Notes: generated by a model from the sequence alone, not told the origin. Positions 46,421-60,600 are shown, numbered from the stretch's first letter. The stretch: DNA of 64,000 nucleotides from Ursus arctos (GCF_023065955.2 NW_026623089.1:35556767-35620766); one strand, 5' to 3'. Numbers and translations are program-made.

Positions 46421-47015
46421 GTGTTTCTCAAGCCCTTCTAATTTGGTAAACTCTGTCTCCCTCGCAAATCTTGAGGTTTGACTTCAGTCTATATTCGAGG
46501 ACACTCATTTATACTCTGAGAGGTGGAACAAGAAGGCAGTGTCACCTTGTTCAGCCTTAGCTGGGAACATGCATGCTGGGCAACTCAAAGTTTTTGCCAT
46601 TCTGCACATTTCTGAGAATGACTACAAAAGTGCCTAGAGCACTGACAAGTACATTTTCGCAAGTAAGCAAATTTGCGAATGTAATCGATGAATGAAAATC
46701 AATGTGTATCTATTTTTAGCATAATGAGACCAGGTAACAGAATAAAAACATATTAGTGCTTAAAAAGTTTTAATGAAATATTCTGATGGAAATTTTCCCT
46801 AAACATGGTGTGTCTCTTAAGACACTAAAGATAACTTTTTTCTCTGACTCAAGCTCATCATTATAATAAATAATGATAAAATCCAATGAAACCTTTAAGG
46901 TTTTACATATATCAATGTATGCTCTTAGATTTAAAAGCCCCAGGTGGCAAGAATTCTTGAGGCTTCTGCTTTGTTTTTTGCCTCTAATTGTTTTTTTTTA
47001 AACCAAAGCTCAATA
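46421..47015. other. Intergenic, nothing assigned
   Basis: AT-rich sequence with no recognised gene. Confidence 0.45.
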
Positions 47016-47017
47016 AA

Positions 47018-47135
47018 CCTTAGCTGTATGATCTTAAGAAAAGTAAACTTTATGGGTCTCAGTTTTCTTATCTATAAAATTAAGAAAATGCATTTCTAAG
47101 GTCCCTCCAAGTCTAAAATTCTATCTTTTCTAGAT
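47018..47135 (-). repeat. MIR fragment
   Basis: TTAGCTGTATGATCTTAAGA, TCAGTTTTCTTATCTATAAA and AAGGTCCCTCCAAGTCTAAA are MIR read in reverse. Confidence 0.65.
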
Positions 47136-47504
47136 AGCTGTGCCTTTTCGGCCTCTAGCTGCTTCCTTTCTGCTTCTGATTTTCTGTGTTCCAAAAAATA
47201 GGAAAGCCAACTCTATTTGCTCACTAACAAATAAAAGACATTCTAATTAAAGACTTGAGATCTTTTCTAAATTATGTGCATACAAATTCTGGCAACTAGG
47301 AGCTATAATCCAAAGAGACATGTAAAATCAGTTGTATTTCCTAACAAATGAAGTAAAAACAATTCATAAGACACTGTTAAATGTAAATAAACCAAATATC
47401 TGATCTACGACACGTGTAAAAACAAAACAAAACAAAAAAACCCAGCATCTTTTCTAGGATCCTCACTGATCCTATGCCTAGGATAAAAGGAAAATGAATA
47501 CAGT

Positions 47505-47632
47505 TTGAAAAATTATTATATAGCATAATGTATAAACTTGTCAAATCACCACGTTATATACCTGAAACTAATGTAGCACTGTGTATGAACTATACTCAAA
47601 TTTAAAAAAAAAGAAAGAAAAAATCTATTATA
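47505..47632 (+). mobile_element. L1 3' terminus, carnivore type
   Basis: ACCTGAAACTAATGTAGCAC, then GAACTATACTCAAATTTAAA and an A-rich tail form the last bases of a recent carnivore L1. It lies directly beyond the predicted KIF20B poly(A) site, in the opposite orientation. Confidence 0.75.
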
Positions 47633-47654
47633 AAAAAGTCTTCATTAGACAAAT

Positions 47655-47827
47655 AGTGCTGTTGACTTATTGTCTTTATTCAATTAAAATTACACTATGT
47701 ATAAAATAGCAATGTATACACAGGATTTAATGCATCATAATATATACAATTATCTTTGAAAAGTCAGGATGCAAGTTACAATGATTATGAACATAAAACT
47801 TATATTAAAACATTCTCCATAAGTGAT
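47655..47827 (-). other. KIF20B: KIF20B 3' UTR and poly(A) signal
   Basis: About 170 bases follow the stop codon on the minus strand. The first canonical AATAAA (TTTATT at 47675-47680 on the given strand) should direct cleavage near 47655. An ATTAAA variant lies closer to the stop at 47726-47731. Longer UTR forms cannot be excluded. Confidence 0.6.
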
Positions 47828-47905
47828 TTATTTAGCTGTTTTAGGTCGAAGTCGTCGTTTGAGAATCTGATGATCACTCTCCTTTACTTTATGGTCCATC
47901 AAAAT
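47828..47905 (-). CDS. KIF20B: KIF20B terminal coding exon
   Basis: 26 codons including the TAA stop (47828-47830). It starts in phase 0 after the acceptor AATTTCAG (AG at 47906-47907). The protein reads ILMDHKVKESDHQILKRRLR then PKTAK. The cluster of arginines and lysines at the very end belongs to the basic tail of MPP1, a region that binds microtubules and supports nuclear localisation in the human protein. Compared with human as I remember it, H replaces Q after ILMD, V replaces M, L replaces I before KRRLR, and P replaces T after it; the rest is the same. Confidence 0.95.
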   Translation of the reverse strand: MLMDHKVKESDHQILKRRLRPKTAK

Positions 47906-50091
47906 CTGAAATTAACAATTTCACAATACTTTATAAATAAAAGCTTATTTATAATTTAGTAAGATCTATTCAAGTGCTTAATAATTGGAATAATAGGTAC
48001 ATTATAATATTTTGTCCTTTTAGACTATAAGTATACTAATCTATTAAAAAGTAATAGATTTTATAAAGATTCTTTCAATACTACCTAACATAGGATTAAA
48101 ATAATCTACACCCCATATTGAATTCAGGACATATATAGCTTGAAGTAATTACTGAAATATTTGGAGGCAAATACCTCAAATAATTTTTAAGAAAAGATCT
48201 TTTGCAGCAACAAGTACCATAATCCCCCCTTATCTGTGGGGCCTATGTTCTAAGATCCCAGTGGATGCCTGAACCAAGGATAGAACCAAACCCTATGTTT
48301 ACTGTTTTTTCCTATACATACATACCTATGATACACTATAATTTATGAGTTAGGCACATTATTGTATTAACAACAATCACTAATAAAACAATTATAACAA
48401 TATACTGTAGTAGGTTATGTAAATGTTGTAGGTCTCTTCTGTCTACATATCATACTGTACTTTCTCATCTTCTTGTGATGATGAGAAATGATAAAATGCC
48501 TATGTGATAAGATGAAGTAAGGTGAATGTGTAGGCACTGTGACATATTGTTAGGCTACTACTGATCTTCTGACAATATACCAGAAGGAGGATCATCTGCT
48601 TCCAGACCACGATGACCACAGGACATTGAAACCATGGAAAACAAAAGCAAGGATAAGAAGTGACTACTGTATATAACTTAGGAAAGTAGAAAGAGCATTA
48701 TATTGCAACTAAGAAAAGAAAGAACTTCAGCCAAGGGAAGAAATTATGTACTAATCAGACAGAGAGTGAAAAGTGACCAAGAGAATAGTATTTCCAACAG
48801 CATGTCCTAATTGACCCTAATTCTTCACCACCTGCGTTCCAGTGTCTTGTATCTGATAGGTACTGTTGCATAAAGTCTCTCCCCTGATTTCTCTGAGCCA
48901 CTTCCTGTTGAAGGCTTCTCCTTAAATTACTTTTCTACCATCCATTTCATCCACTAGGCAAATGCAAGCCTGATGGAAAATTAGAACTTCCCCTGTAATA
49001 GCACAGACTGTTCTGAGTGAAGAGAATGAGTCATCAAGTCAGGATGACAAACTACAGTCTTTTCTTAAAAGAACCTGGAAGGCTTAGAGGAAAGGTGGGA
49101 GGAAATGACTGAATGTCAATTTTGTATTTTTACCAGGCTCACTTAGGTCCAGATTTGTACAACTCTTATGATATAGTTAACAAGAAAAATAGGTGTTAGA
49201 AGCAAATAAACTACTAAACAGTATTAATTCTAATGATGGAATTAAAATTTCTCTGATTAATTTACAAATGTAAATACGTGACACTTGTATACATTAATGC
49301 AACACTTATAATTATTACAAATTTAACACATCAAATAGCAAAAGTATAACATTTAAAGCATATTCCAAGAGAACTGATCTAAAGAATAAAAATTCAAACC
49401 ATTATAAAATTCAGATTGTTATGAATACCTCCAAATTAAAAAGAACATGGACAGTTTTACTTTTAAGAAAACCAAAAAGAGTAGCTTACCACTTGCCCAG
49501 ATATATCAATAGGAGATGAAATTTCATTTGTGTATAATTTCCGTTTGGCCCGTTTTGGTCGAGACATATTTTCTTTACTTACTTCTACATTTGAGAGCTT
49601 TGAAGAGCTCATCGTTTCAATTATCTTCTTTGCTGTGAAAAAATACATATATTACTTAAATTCTGAAATAAATAACTTTCTAACTGGAAAGTTTTGAAAT
49701 CCTTAATAAAGAAAAACATACCAAGTTAAAGAGAAAAAGCACTGCAACTTATAAATGGTGAAAGGACATGACTAGTCAATTCACAAAGAAAAAATTAAAT
49801 GTCTCATAAATACATGAAATAATGATGAACAGCAAAAACAAAAAAGCAAATAAATAAAACATCAGTTGACTAATGTTCAACATGGTGAAAGGTTTCGTGA
49901 ATTATAGTACAACCAACAAAACTCAGGTGTTTTTAATGACTTGAAAAGGTTCATGCTGTTATGCAAAAAAGCAGGATACATATATCCCGGACCATGCAGC
50001 AGTACTCATATGTAATCAATACACAATTACACACAAACACAATCAATATTAAGTGAAAGCAGTTTAGAATTTTGAGCCCTTTGCTTACCGT

Positions 50092-50141
<50 letters not shown>

Positions 50142-51591
50142 AATCAAATTGTTAATAGTTGATTGCTTCTAGGAAGTGGAATAAAAATTTTAAATTCTTA
50201 CTTTGTACATTTGTTTGTCTTTCAACAGGTACATACTGATTTTAATAGAAAACATATTTCCATCTGGGAAACCTCCGGGGTAGAAAATCCTTATACATAT
50301 AATATCAACTATATATTTTTTTAAATAGAAAAAACATTGAAGGAAATATGCTAAATTGAAAGTCTACTTGTCGAGGGTTAATCTGGGCTTGAAAGAGCTG
50401 AGCTGCCCAATGTCAGAGCAGCCAGTTAAGTCAATAAGCCAAAATAAAAGCAACTCTTAAGCCTTTAACCACTTACTGCAATAGAATAAGCAAGAGGCAA
50501 AACCTGAGAAAGCGCCAACTCCCACCCCCACCTTCCATCCTTCCCCATGGGTGGTCTAGGTCAGGAAGATCAGTAAGGGGTGGGGATGTCCGCCCCTGCC
50601 AAGGGAGCGCTGAACAGAAAGCTCTGGCTCTTGCAGTTTTATGCACCTTGGGGCTGGAGGCCAGAAGGAAGGGCTAAGAGTGGAAAAGTAAAATCAGAGT
50701 GGAGAAAGTGTCTTCAAGGTTCCCTCCCCTTTCCGGTCATAAGAAGGTCCCAGGCAGAGGTGCCTGAGGAATTTCTCTGCTAAAGGCCCCCAGTAAAGAG
50801 GCTCTGAATGAAGGCACTTTGGCTAGGACTACAGATATGTATCAGGACATAGGTGGCCAGGGTCCTGAGTCCTTGACTGTAACTCCCTTCAGAGACTGCT
50901 CTCCTTAGATGTGGGGAAGGCGGCTTTTCCCCATGAAGCCTAACATGTAAAGCCTCTGTAACTGCCTATGGTCAGCCTAAAAAGAAAAAAAAAGTCACAC
51001 ATGGGATTTTGGCCAGGCGGGAGCCGCCAAACTCCTCATGACAATGTGCCAGCCACTATACTAAGAGCTGAGGATGGGAACCACACAGACTCACTGCACT
51101 TGTGAAGCTCAAACTGTAGTGGAAAAGATAAGAAAACAAAAATTAGAGATTAAATAATTCAATCTGCACTTTGAAAAGATCCTTCTGGCAGCCATGCACT
51201 GGATGAACAGGAGACAGACAGGAGGGAAAAGTTGAGAAACCAGTGAATGAAGGAATGAAGTAACTGGTTATCAAGAACAGTAGAATTTTAAAAATTAATC
51301 TCTATTTTTTCCCTACGTTTTCAAGTGATCAACAACAGACACAGTATAGTTATAATCCAAAATAGGGGTATCTTATACTCCTAGAAATAAATGTTCAAAA
51401 ATCCACACTAGGGGGGTGCCTGGGTGGCTCAGTCATTAAGCGTCTGCCTTTGGCTCAGGTCATGATCCCAGGGTCCTGGGATCAAGCCCCGAGTCGGGCT
51501 CCCTACTCGGCAGGAAGTCTGCTTCTCCCTCTCCCACTCCCTCTGCGTGTGTTCCCTCTCTCTCTGTGTGTCTCTCTCTGTCAAATAAATA

Positions 51592-51623
<32 letters not shown>

Positions 51624-54600
51624 CCACACTAAGGGCGACTGGCTGGCCCCGTCAGAAGAGCATGCAACTCTTGATCTTGGGGTGGTGAGTTCAAGCCCCA
51701 TGTTGGGTGTAGAGATTAAATAAATAAACTTAAAAAAAAGACCCCACACAACGTATACAATTAGGGAAGTTGTTAAAGAGCTGGGTCAACCAAGTAAGGG
51801 AGTCAATTACCACATGGGTACTTCCCTTTCCTTGAAAACCTATTTTCTTTTGCTATGGAAGTGCTTATCAATATAATTTAAATAAAGGGACGCCTGGGTG
51901 GCACAGCGGTTAATCGTCTGCCTTCGGCTCAGGGCGTGATTCCGGTGTTACGGGATCGAGTCCCACATCAGGCTCTTCCGCTATGAGCCTGCTTCTTCCT
52001 CTCCCACTCCCCCTGCTTGCGTTCCCTCTCTCGCTGGCTGTCTCTCTCTGTCGAATAAATAAATAAAATCTTTAAAAAAAAAAAAAAAAAAAAGAAGGCT
52101 TAACATTAAAAAATATATATATATATATAATTTAAATAAAATACTTAAGAATCTAAAATAACAAGTCCTGCCTCTCCACATATAGATATTTAACAGTTTG
52201 CTGTTGTCCCTCCAGATATCTTCTATGCTTATACTAATTACACCTTTAAAAAATACGTGTTTTTTGAAAAACACATACAAACGGGGTCTGGTACGTCTGA
52301 AGTTCCCAAGCTGTGCACGAAGATGTACTACAGCAAACTCACAAGAGCACCTCGAAATATTTTAAATATTCGAAGAAAACAGTGACACACAATAGCTCAA
52401 GGAGTTCATACTTTCAAATGATAACGCATTACATTCCTTTTGATGATGATGTATCTTTACAACTGTGATTTTCAGAAGCTGAATTTTCTGTGGTTTTTGG
52501 CCTTAGCACTAATGGATAAAATATTTGTGTTTTTCTTTGGGTGTAGGGGAACAATGAAAAAAACTCACTGAGACATTAAGGGCACTGCGAACCAAGAAAG
52601 TTTGGGAATCTCTGTGTAAGTTTTTACAGAAAGTGTTTTTACACTTCAACTCTCTCCAGCTTTATCCTTCCCTGTTCTCCTCACCTCTAGTCTCTAATTT
52701 ATCCCACTGCCACCACTGAGGCAATCTCCTGAAAATCCTGAGTCCACCGCCTGCCTCTTCCCGCAACGATCTGTCTACACTCTCCATGCCAGATGTATAC
52801 TGTTACCCCAGTGCCTGCACATGCCCTACGCTCTCCTGGTACTCTGCCTGTGTTAAAACTGTTCCCTCCAGTAGGTGTGTGTGTGTACATATAAATGTCT
52901 GTTTGTATTTATTATATACAGAAGAAGTATATATCTTAGTATGTGTTTATACACAGATAATTAATATGGTTAATGTTACATCATAAAGAAAAAACCATGA
53001 AGCAACTAAATCCAATAGCTACTTATAGAAATACATATTTTTGATATATATGAATGGGTAATGTTTGTCAATGCATAGAAAAAAAATACTATAAGAATAT
53101 ATACCATAATATAGTGATTACCTCTAGAGGGTGTAATCCTGCCAGCATTTCAATACCCAAGTTAATCCTACATCTTCAAAAAAATAAAAAATTTCCCTTA
53201 GCCTCTGAATCAAATAGCTCTCTTCCCTCCGATACCACCATAGCACTTTGCTTGGATCCCTGTAACTACACTAAGTGGGCTGCTCTGGATGAATTCTGGA
53301 TGAATTAAGTTGATCCCTGAACAACACAGAGCTTTGGGGTGCTGACCCTCCCATAATGTCAAAAATCTGAGTGCAACTTTTGACTCTCTAAAAACTTTAC
53401 TAATAGCCTACTGTTGATCAGAACTCTTACTGGTTAACACACATTTTGTATGTATTATATATTGTATTTTCACAATAAACCAGAGAAAACAAAATGTTAT
53501 TAAGAAAATCATAAGTAAGAAAAAATACATTCATAGCAATGTACTTATCAAAAAACATCCACAGGGCACCTGAGTCAGTTAGGCCTTTGAATCTTGATTT
53601 TTGCTTCGGTCATGATCTTAGGGTTGTGAGATCAAGCCCCCTTTTGGGCTCCATGCTGGACATGGAGCCTGCTTAGGATTCTCTCTCCCCCTCTTCCTCT
53701 GCCCCTCCACCTCTAAAAACAAAAGAAAACAAAAAACATCCACATATACGTGGACTTGTACAGTTCAAACCCGTGTTGTTCAAGGGTCAACTGCACTTAC
53801 ATATCGTTCTTTCTCCTCCACTCCAGTGAACATCTAAGCATGTCATCATCTCATGCATCGTCCCATGGTACTCAACATAGGACAATGTCTATTCAAACTA
53901 TGATAATCACTGCTGTTGAGTTAAAAAACACCTAATATAAAAGGTCATTTAGTTTTCTGCAAACCTTTTGATTGAAGAATTGTTGGAGAATGTTGTAAGA
54001 AGTCTCCAAATTTCTGTAGTGTTCCTTCTTTTTTCTTAGTGGCCACATTTGTATTTACTGTGGATGCCTGACTCCGTAAAGAGTATGTTTTCTTAGATGA
54101 CGGACGTTTGGAAACCTAAAAAACAAACATTTTTTGTTACTGTCGATGAGAAATGTTAGAAGAAAACAACTGTAACCACAGTTGAATTAAAGAGGCCAGA
54201 CACAGGTCACAAATTCGCAGGCAGGTTAATTCAGGATTAAGTATATGAGGAGAGGGTGAAAGAACCAAAGAATGGCAAAATGGGTGTGATAGGCTAACTC
54301 AGAAGTATCACGAAGGGCCTGCTGCTGGCCTAATGTTAAAGGTTATTATATTCTAAGCTGAATTAGATGAGTAAGAAATGGAAGATAAATGAGTTATAAC
54401 TGGACAAAACTGGATTTCCGGGTAATTACTGATCAACTTTGACATCTTTATTTTTATATTCTACTTTATAAACATTAAGAAAATGGTCAATTCTGAACAC
54501 ATTAAAAGACAAACCTTTTGTTCCTTTTTGACAGAAGAATTTCTATGCTCAGAAACAGGAGACTTCAAATTAGGTCTGGGTGTAGCATTCTTCTTATTTT

Positions 54601-57600
54601 CACATTTCACCAAGTCCTAAAATTAATGAAATTCACTGGTTAATTTCTTAACAATATTTTCTTTCTCTAGGCTCAAAAAAAAAAAAAAAAAAGATGATGG
54701 TTCTCTGAAGATATTTTGGGTTGTCACTGCTGGGAGAGGAGGATGTTTATTGGCAACTAGTGGTAGAGGCCAGGAATGCTCCTAAACACCCTTGTAAATG
54801 CATAGGAAAGCCTTCCAGAACAGGAATACAAACCCAAATGCCAATCATACTGAAGTTGAGAAACCTGACTGAAGGTATGACTTTTTCTCCCAGCTTTATT
54901 GAGGTATTATAGACATAACATAGGTACGTTTAAGATGTACAATGTGAGGATTTAATACACACATATACTGCAACATGACTGAAGGTATGAATTTTTCACA
55001 TATATCATAAATAATGAAATTACATAAGCTAAATAAGAAATAGAAGGCATAACATCTTTTATTTGAACCCCATTTCTAAAATATAGCAATACATCTACTC
55101 TTTCCCCAACTCCCAAATCATGCAGAGTATCTATGTTTAAGAACTCTAATTGAAATTTGGTAGCATCAAGAACAAAACAGAGCAAGTAAAAATCTTCAAT
55201 ATAAGCACAGGCAAAATGCTAAAATCAAAAAATATAATCTATCTTCCCTACTAAATAGGCATGACATATTACATTTCTTTCTCCCACATAACTTCTCTTT
55301 AGGACAAAGTCTCTTCTAGTATATTAACTGAATCAAACTTACACAAATCCTAGTTGTACCAAAGATTATAAGCATAAAAGGAAAAAAAAAAAAGGCAAGG
55401 AAAGAAACAAAGAAAAGATCATGACTGAACCTCAGAATTCAAGTTACAAAGTAGAAGTCATAAGGGTAATAAGAAGCAGACTTCCTGAAAGGGGAAAGAC
55501 AGATGGTAATCAATGGAAAACAAATGAAGAGTAATAACTCCATCATACGTGCAGTGTGCAATAAAGAGTTCTCTGGAGTTGTCACTGGATTAGAATATAT
55601 ATAGCACTATATAAACGGTTCTCATGAGGACCTTACAACACTCACTTTATTAGAGCAGTGAAGAGCTAGTAAAAACAGGAAAAAACCTTAAGTTTCTACA
55701 TGATTTAACTACATGAATCTGTATATCTATTCTGAAAAACGCTTGGGGAGTATATACCAACAGTAAAATGAATAAAATAGTTGGTGTTTAACCCTCTGAG
55801 TACACAACCAATTTTTCCTTTTCCCTTGAAAAAACGAATCAAGAAAAAGTCAACAGAGATCATAATGAAATTAAAATGCTATTTTAATGTTGTCTAAAAT
55901 ATAAATATAAATTAAATAAATATTGAATAAAAGTTAACTAAGGCTCTACAAAACAATCACTAAAGGTAATCTAGGTGTAGCAGGAAAGATGCTAAATAAT
56001 ATTCATTCAGCAAATTTATTACCTGACAGAGAGCCTCAGGAGTATGGTTAATACTATTTCTGCTCTTCCACCAGCTTGAAAATATACTACTCTTTAAAGA
56101 GGTAAAAAAAAAAAAAAAAAAAAGTTGAAGAAAAAGTTATTGTGCTAGAGAGTTTATAGTTAGTTTTAAATTTAAAACAAGTTACTTTTAAAACTAAATA
56201 TTACCATTTATTATGTATCCACCACATGTGGAACAAACGCTAAGCATTTTAAACATATTATCTCTAATCCTTTATTTCTAAAAGGAGAAAACTGAGAACG
56301 AGAAAGTTATGTGACCAGCCAAACCCACCTGGCTAGGATATGGCAGAAGGTTCGGTAACCCCACAGTCAGAGAGCTACAGTAGGAAGTAGTAAAGAGTTT
56401 TTATCCTACCACTAAATAGAGGCCCAAATTTTAATATACCGGCTGATAGAAAAAGTTTCTCTTCCAAAACCTACTCTAACCATAGAGAGCTAAGATTTTA
56501 GTTAAACAACAAAGATTATATTCAAGCAAGTTAGCCATTTGGTTTCTCTAATTTATCAACCCATTTCTCTTCCACTGGAGTTTGACCAGGACTGGTGCAC
56601 TGAACTAGCTCTCCGGGGAAATCCACCATCACCTGACCTAGCACAGCTTCAATGAAACAAGGGCTAAGTTTTAATAACCCTAAGCTTTTTGTTTAAGGAC
56701 TATTAGACTATAATAATATTCTTAAGGAGTATAAAATATGCCACAAATTATGATTTTGGTCTCCAATAGCAGTGCTTATGAATAAGAGGGCAGTATAAAA
56801 GTTTAATTATGTATAATAACTGAGCTTAAGGTTTGCTTGCTAAATTCACTCATTACTTAAGTACTTACCTCCTCCATTTCATTACTCTTCCTCTTCCGGG
56901 CCTTGGAAATCTTAACCGTCACAGGTAAAGTGCAACCAGGGTGTTTCACTGCCATTTTGTTTGGCTGTAAAGGTGTAAACTGAATCTCTAACTCAGGTTT
57001 TGGAAATCGAGTAGTTTGATTATTTTCTGTTGACACTTCACAAGAGTCAAGGACTACAGAGCCATCCTACAGCATAATTAAAAAGAAAAACAAATCTTAT
57101 TTGCAGAATATGAATTCATGAATCGCAAAGAATTAACTCTTTCAAATACTTATCAGAGACAATGAATTGGAAAAGATTAAAAGTGTGCTGGCTCGAATTT
57201 ACCACAGCAAGGACAGAAAGATCGGTGTTACCATCCACCCTCTCCAGGTTTACATACGATATGTTAAAATTCAAGGAAATAGAGATCAGTATTTCCCAAA
57301 CTTGTATGATCATAAGAATAATTCAAACAATTTATTTAAAGATTCTTGGACCCTGACACAAACCTACTAAATCTCCTAGGAAAGAGTCTAGGATTTTTAA
57401 TAAGCACCCTAATTAAGGGAGATTAAAGTTGGCTTCAAATTCTTTGTTACTCCTCCCATTGAGAGATGGAGTCTCATTTCTCTTCCCTGAATCTGGTGGA
57501 AATAACATCATCATTCTGAGGCTTGATCATAAGAAGCATTGTAACTTCCACCCTGTCCTCTTTGAAAAGTTACTTTCAGGACGCTCCCCCTTCAAAATGC

Positions 57601-60600
57601 CTCATCTCAGAATGCAGCCACTGTGCTGTGACAAGCCCAAGCCACAGGGAGAGGCCACATATAGGTTCAACTGAGCTCCCAGAATCAACTATCAGCTACA
57701 TGAATGAATCATTTAGACTTTAATTCCAACACAGCATATCGAGTTCATGAAGGCAAGAGAAAGATACAAAATAGCTCTGGGAAACAAACTGAGGGCTTCA
57801 GAGGGGAGGGGGGTGGGGGATTGGGATAGGCCGGTGATGGGTATTAAGAAGGGCACATATTGCATGGTGCACTGGGTGTTATACGCAAATAATGAATCAT
57901 GGAACACTACATCAAAAACTAAGGATATACTGTATGGTGACCAACATAACATAATAGAAAATTATTATTAAAAAAAAAAAAAAACCCAAAAAACAAAATA
58001 GCATAATAAAACCATTCCCCAAAACTGGAATATACAGTAACTGCTGGAATTCTTAATAAGAATTGGAATCAGGAGGTTTTAGGACATAAATTTATATATA
58101 TACACATATGTATTTGTATAAATATAGAGTTATATATAAATTTATAAAGAAATGTTCCATATATAACTGCCTTTGCAATCAAGATTAATCTTGTTTATGA
58201 ATCAACTCCAAATTTCTCTTCAAATGATATGATCTGTCTCTAAGGCCAATGCCAATTATCCGAAATTCCACCAAAAACTATCAAAGAAAGGGCAAGAGAA
58301 AAGAATGCCTTGTGCTATTTCCCCAGATTAAAATGCCCTTCTCTTCCCATTCACAGCTTGGTAAAAGTCTATTCACCTTCAAGACCCAGGATGACGTTAC
58401 CTTCTCTAACCCACATTCACAACCACTCAGGTAAAAATTCATCACATCCTCCCCGCAGGCAATGTTCCTTCTTAGCACTCTCTTCATGACTCTTAGCCCA
58501 TAAGATAAAGTCAAACAAGTAGTCACTTAAGTATCTGTTTTACTAGAGTCTTTACTCCTTGAGGCTGGCAATCATGTCTTACGTTTGAACTCTCAGTTGG
58601 GAACAACTTAGCAATGTTCCCAACCAACACTAAAAACTCCCAATAAATGTGTTTAAAAAATAAATGCAAAAAAGGAATTTGTCTTCAAAACTTTAAGTGA
58701 CATAGAATTTTTATCTATTTCATATGTAATCTAAGACTCTATTATCCAAAGTGGTTTACAGAACCCTAAACCCACTATAGATTAAGGAAACTCATTGTGA
58801 ATTACTGAGAGTTGGTGACAAAGTTATTAAACGGGTACAATTTAAAAAAAAACAAAAAACTACTAAATAGAATGCTTATTAAAAGGACCTCTTATGAGGG
58901 CTAATATTCATCCATATTTTATCTTTTGTAGGATTTCCTATTTCTGACCACCAAGTTTGTTTATATTAACAAATCTGTTGTTTACAATAAGTATCATTTT
59001 GAGAGGAGATTAATATCGTTGGGGGATCTAATCTTCCAAAAGAATTTCACTTCTCATAAGCCTTTAGGTTTTCCTTCCCACAGCCAAGAGCACATACAGC
59101 TAACTGCACAGCAAGGTACAACAATTGATTAAATTAAACTTGCACGTGTTATTTATTAATTAGCGGTCACTGGTAAAGAGGGTAACAAAGTGGACAGTGT
59201 TACCAAATGCCCACCTCTACTTCATTCCTAGACATTTCAAAACTTGTTGATAGAGGTTCAGTTTCAACTCTGCCAGGATCCATTGAACTCATATGTGTAG
59301 GCTTGATATCCACATTCTGTTCTTCCTAAGAAATATTAAAACAAGCCATTGTAACCAAAAATATATTAAAACACTTCACCTAAAGAACAAAAAACCAAGA
59401 TTTGGGTGGATTATATCATGGAAGTAATGAAAGACTTCCTCCTCTCTTTTATCCTCAGAGACTTAGGAAAGGCTGGGCACCTTGCCAGCCTCTAAGCCTG
59501 ATTGAAAGAGAAATCTGAAAGATTACTTTCAATTTTCAAGGTTTTCTTGTATTCTCATTTTACTTTCATTGCAACTCTCTCAGCTAGATTTGGCAAGAAT
59601 CATTATTCCCACTTTCTAGATGAAACCAAAACCGAGAGATGTAAAATCACATGGCCATGGTCTGTACTAAGTTGGAAGTGTTGGAACCCCAACAACTGCT
59701 TTGATAACACCATTCTGAAAAACTAGAGGAGTCTTGAGAATGCAACTATCAGAGTAGTAATATCAGAGTAGTATCAGAGTAGAAAAGACCATATTGATAC
59801 TAAACCTTTTCTTGCTGCACAACTCATCCCTTTTTCTCAGTCATAGGATATGCTCTATTCCTATACCCTATTTAAGGGATCTATAAAGAAGTATCAGATT
59901 ATATTTTTAATAAATTCCACAATGGGCCTTCTCATGACTGCCATCAAAAGCAGAAGTCAAATGTATCTCTTATGTCACCTACCCAAATAAAACTGTGCTG
60001 TTTTACAAATGTTCTCAATTAATTTTCACAACTCTAGTAGGAAGACATTACTATCTCTGTTTTAGAGAAGTTCAGATATAATAAGTAATTTTCCCAAAGA
60101 TCCCAAAACCACAGTGACAGCAACAGACACCTAGTTTTTCTAAGTTTCTTGTCTGTGCTATATGTACCACATGCTACTACCTCTCTTTTTTAGCAGTCTT
60201 CCTCTTAGAGTCATGAAGTCTTTTGTTGTGACAGACATGCACATACATTTCTTTTCCTATTGTCTGGAGGCAGCAAATTTTTAAGTATAGATCATTTATT
60301 CTGGAAAGACTAGCTTCAAATGTACCCTGATTCGATTATACCAGGAAGTAACTATCTGTGAAATGCAATCCTCTCTCCATGCAGGGTTCCCAACCCCAAT
60401 GAAACATTACAAAAGTAACTCCAGAATGACTCACCAATGTGAGTCATTACCAAAACAATTCATTTTCAAAACAATTCATACCTTTATATAGTAAACTTAG
60501 GGTGGGCCCAAGTATTTAAATATTACCAAGAATTCAGGTTGAATCACATTCCCACATTTGAAAGGTAGATGAGGGACTAAATCACAAATTGTTTATTTTC

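Noticed and set aside
50095..50137. Regular repeat that might suggest a CRISPR array
   Set aside because: Simple CA repeat without spacers, in a vertebrate intron.
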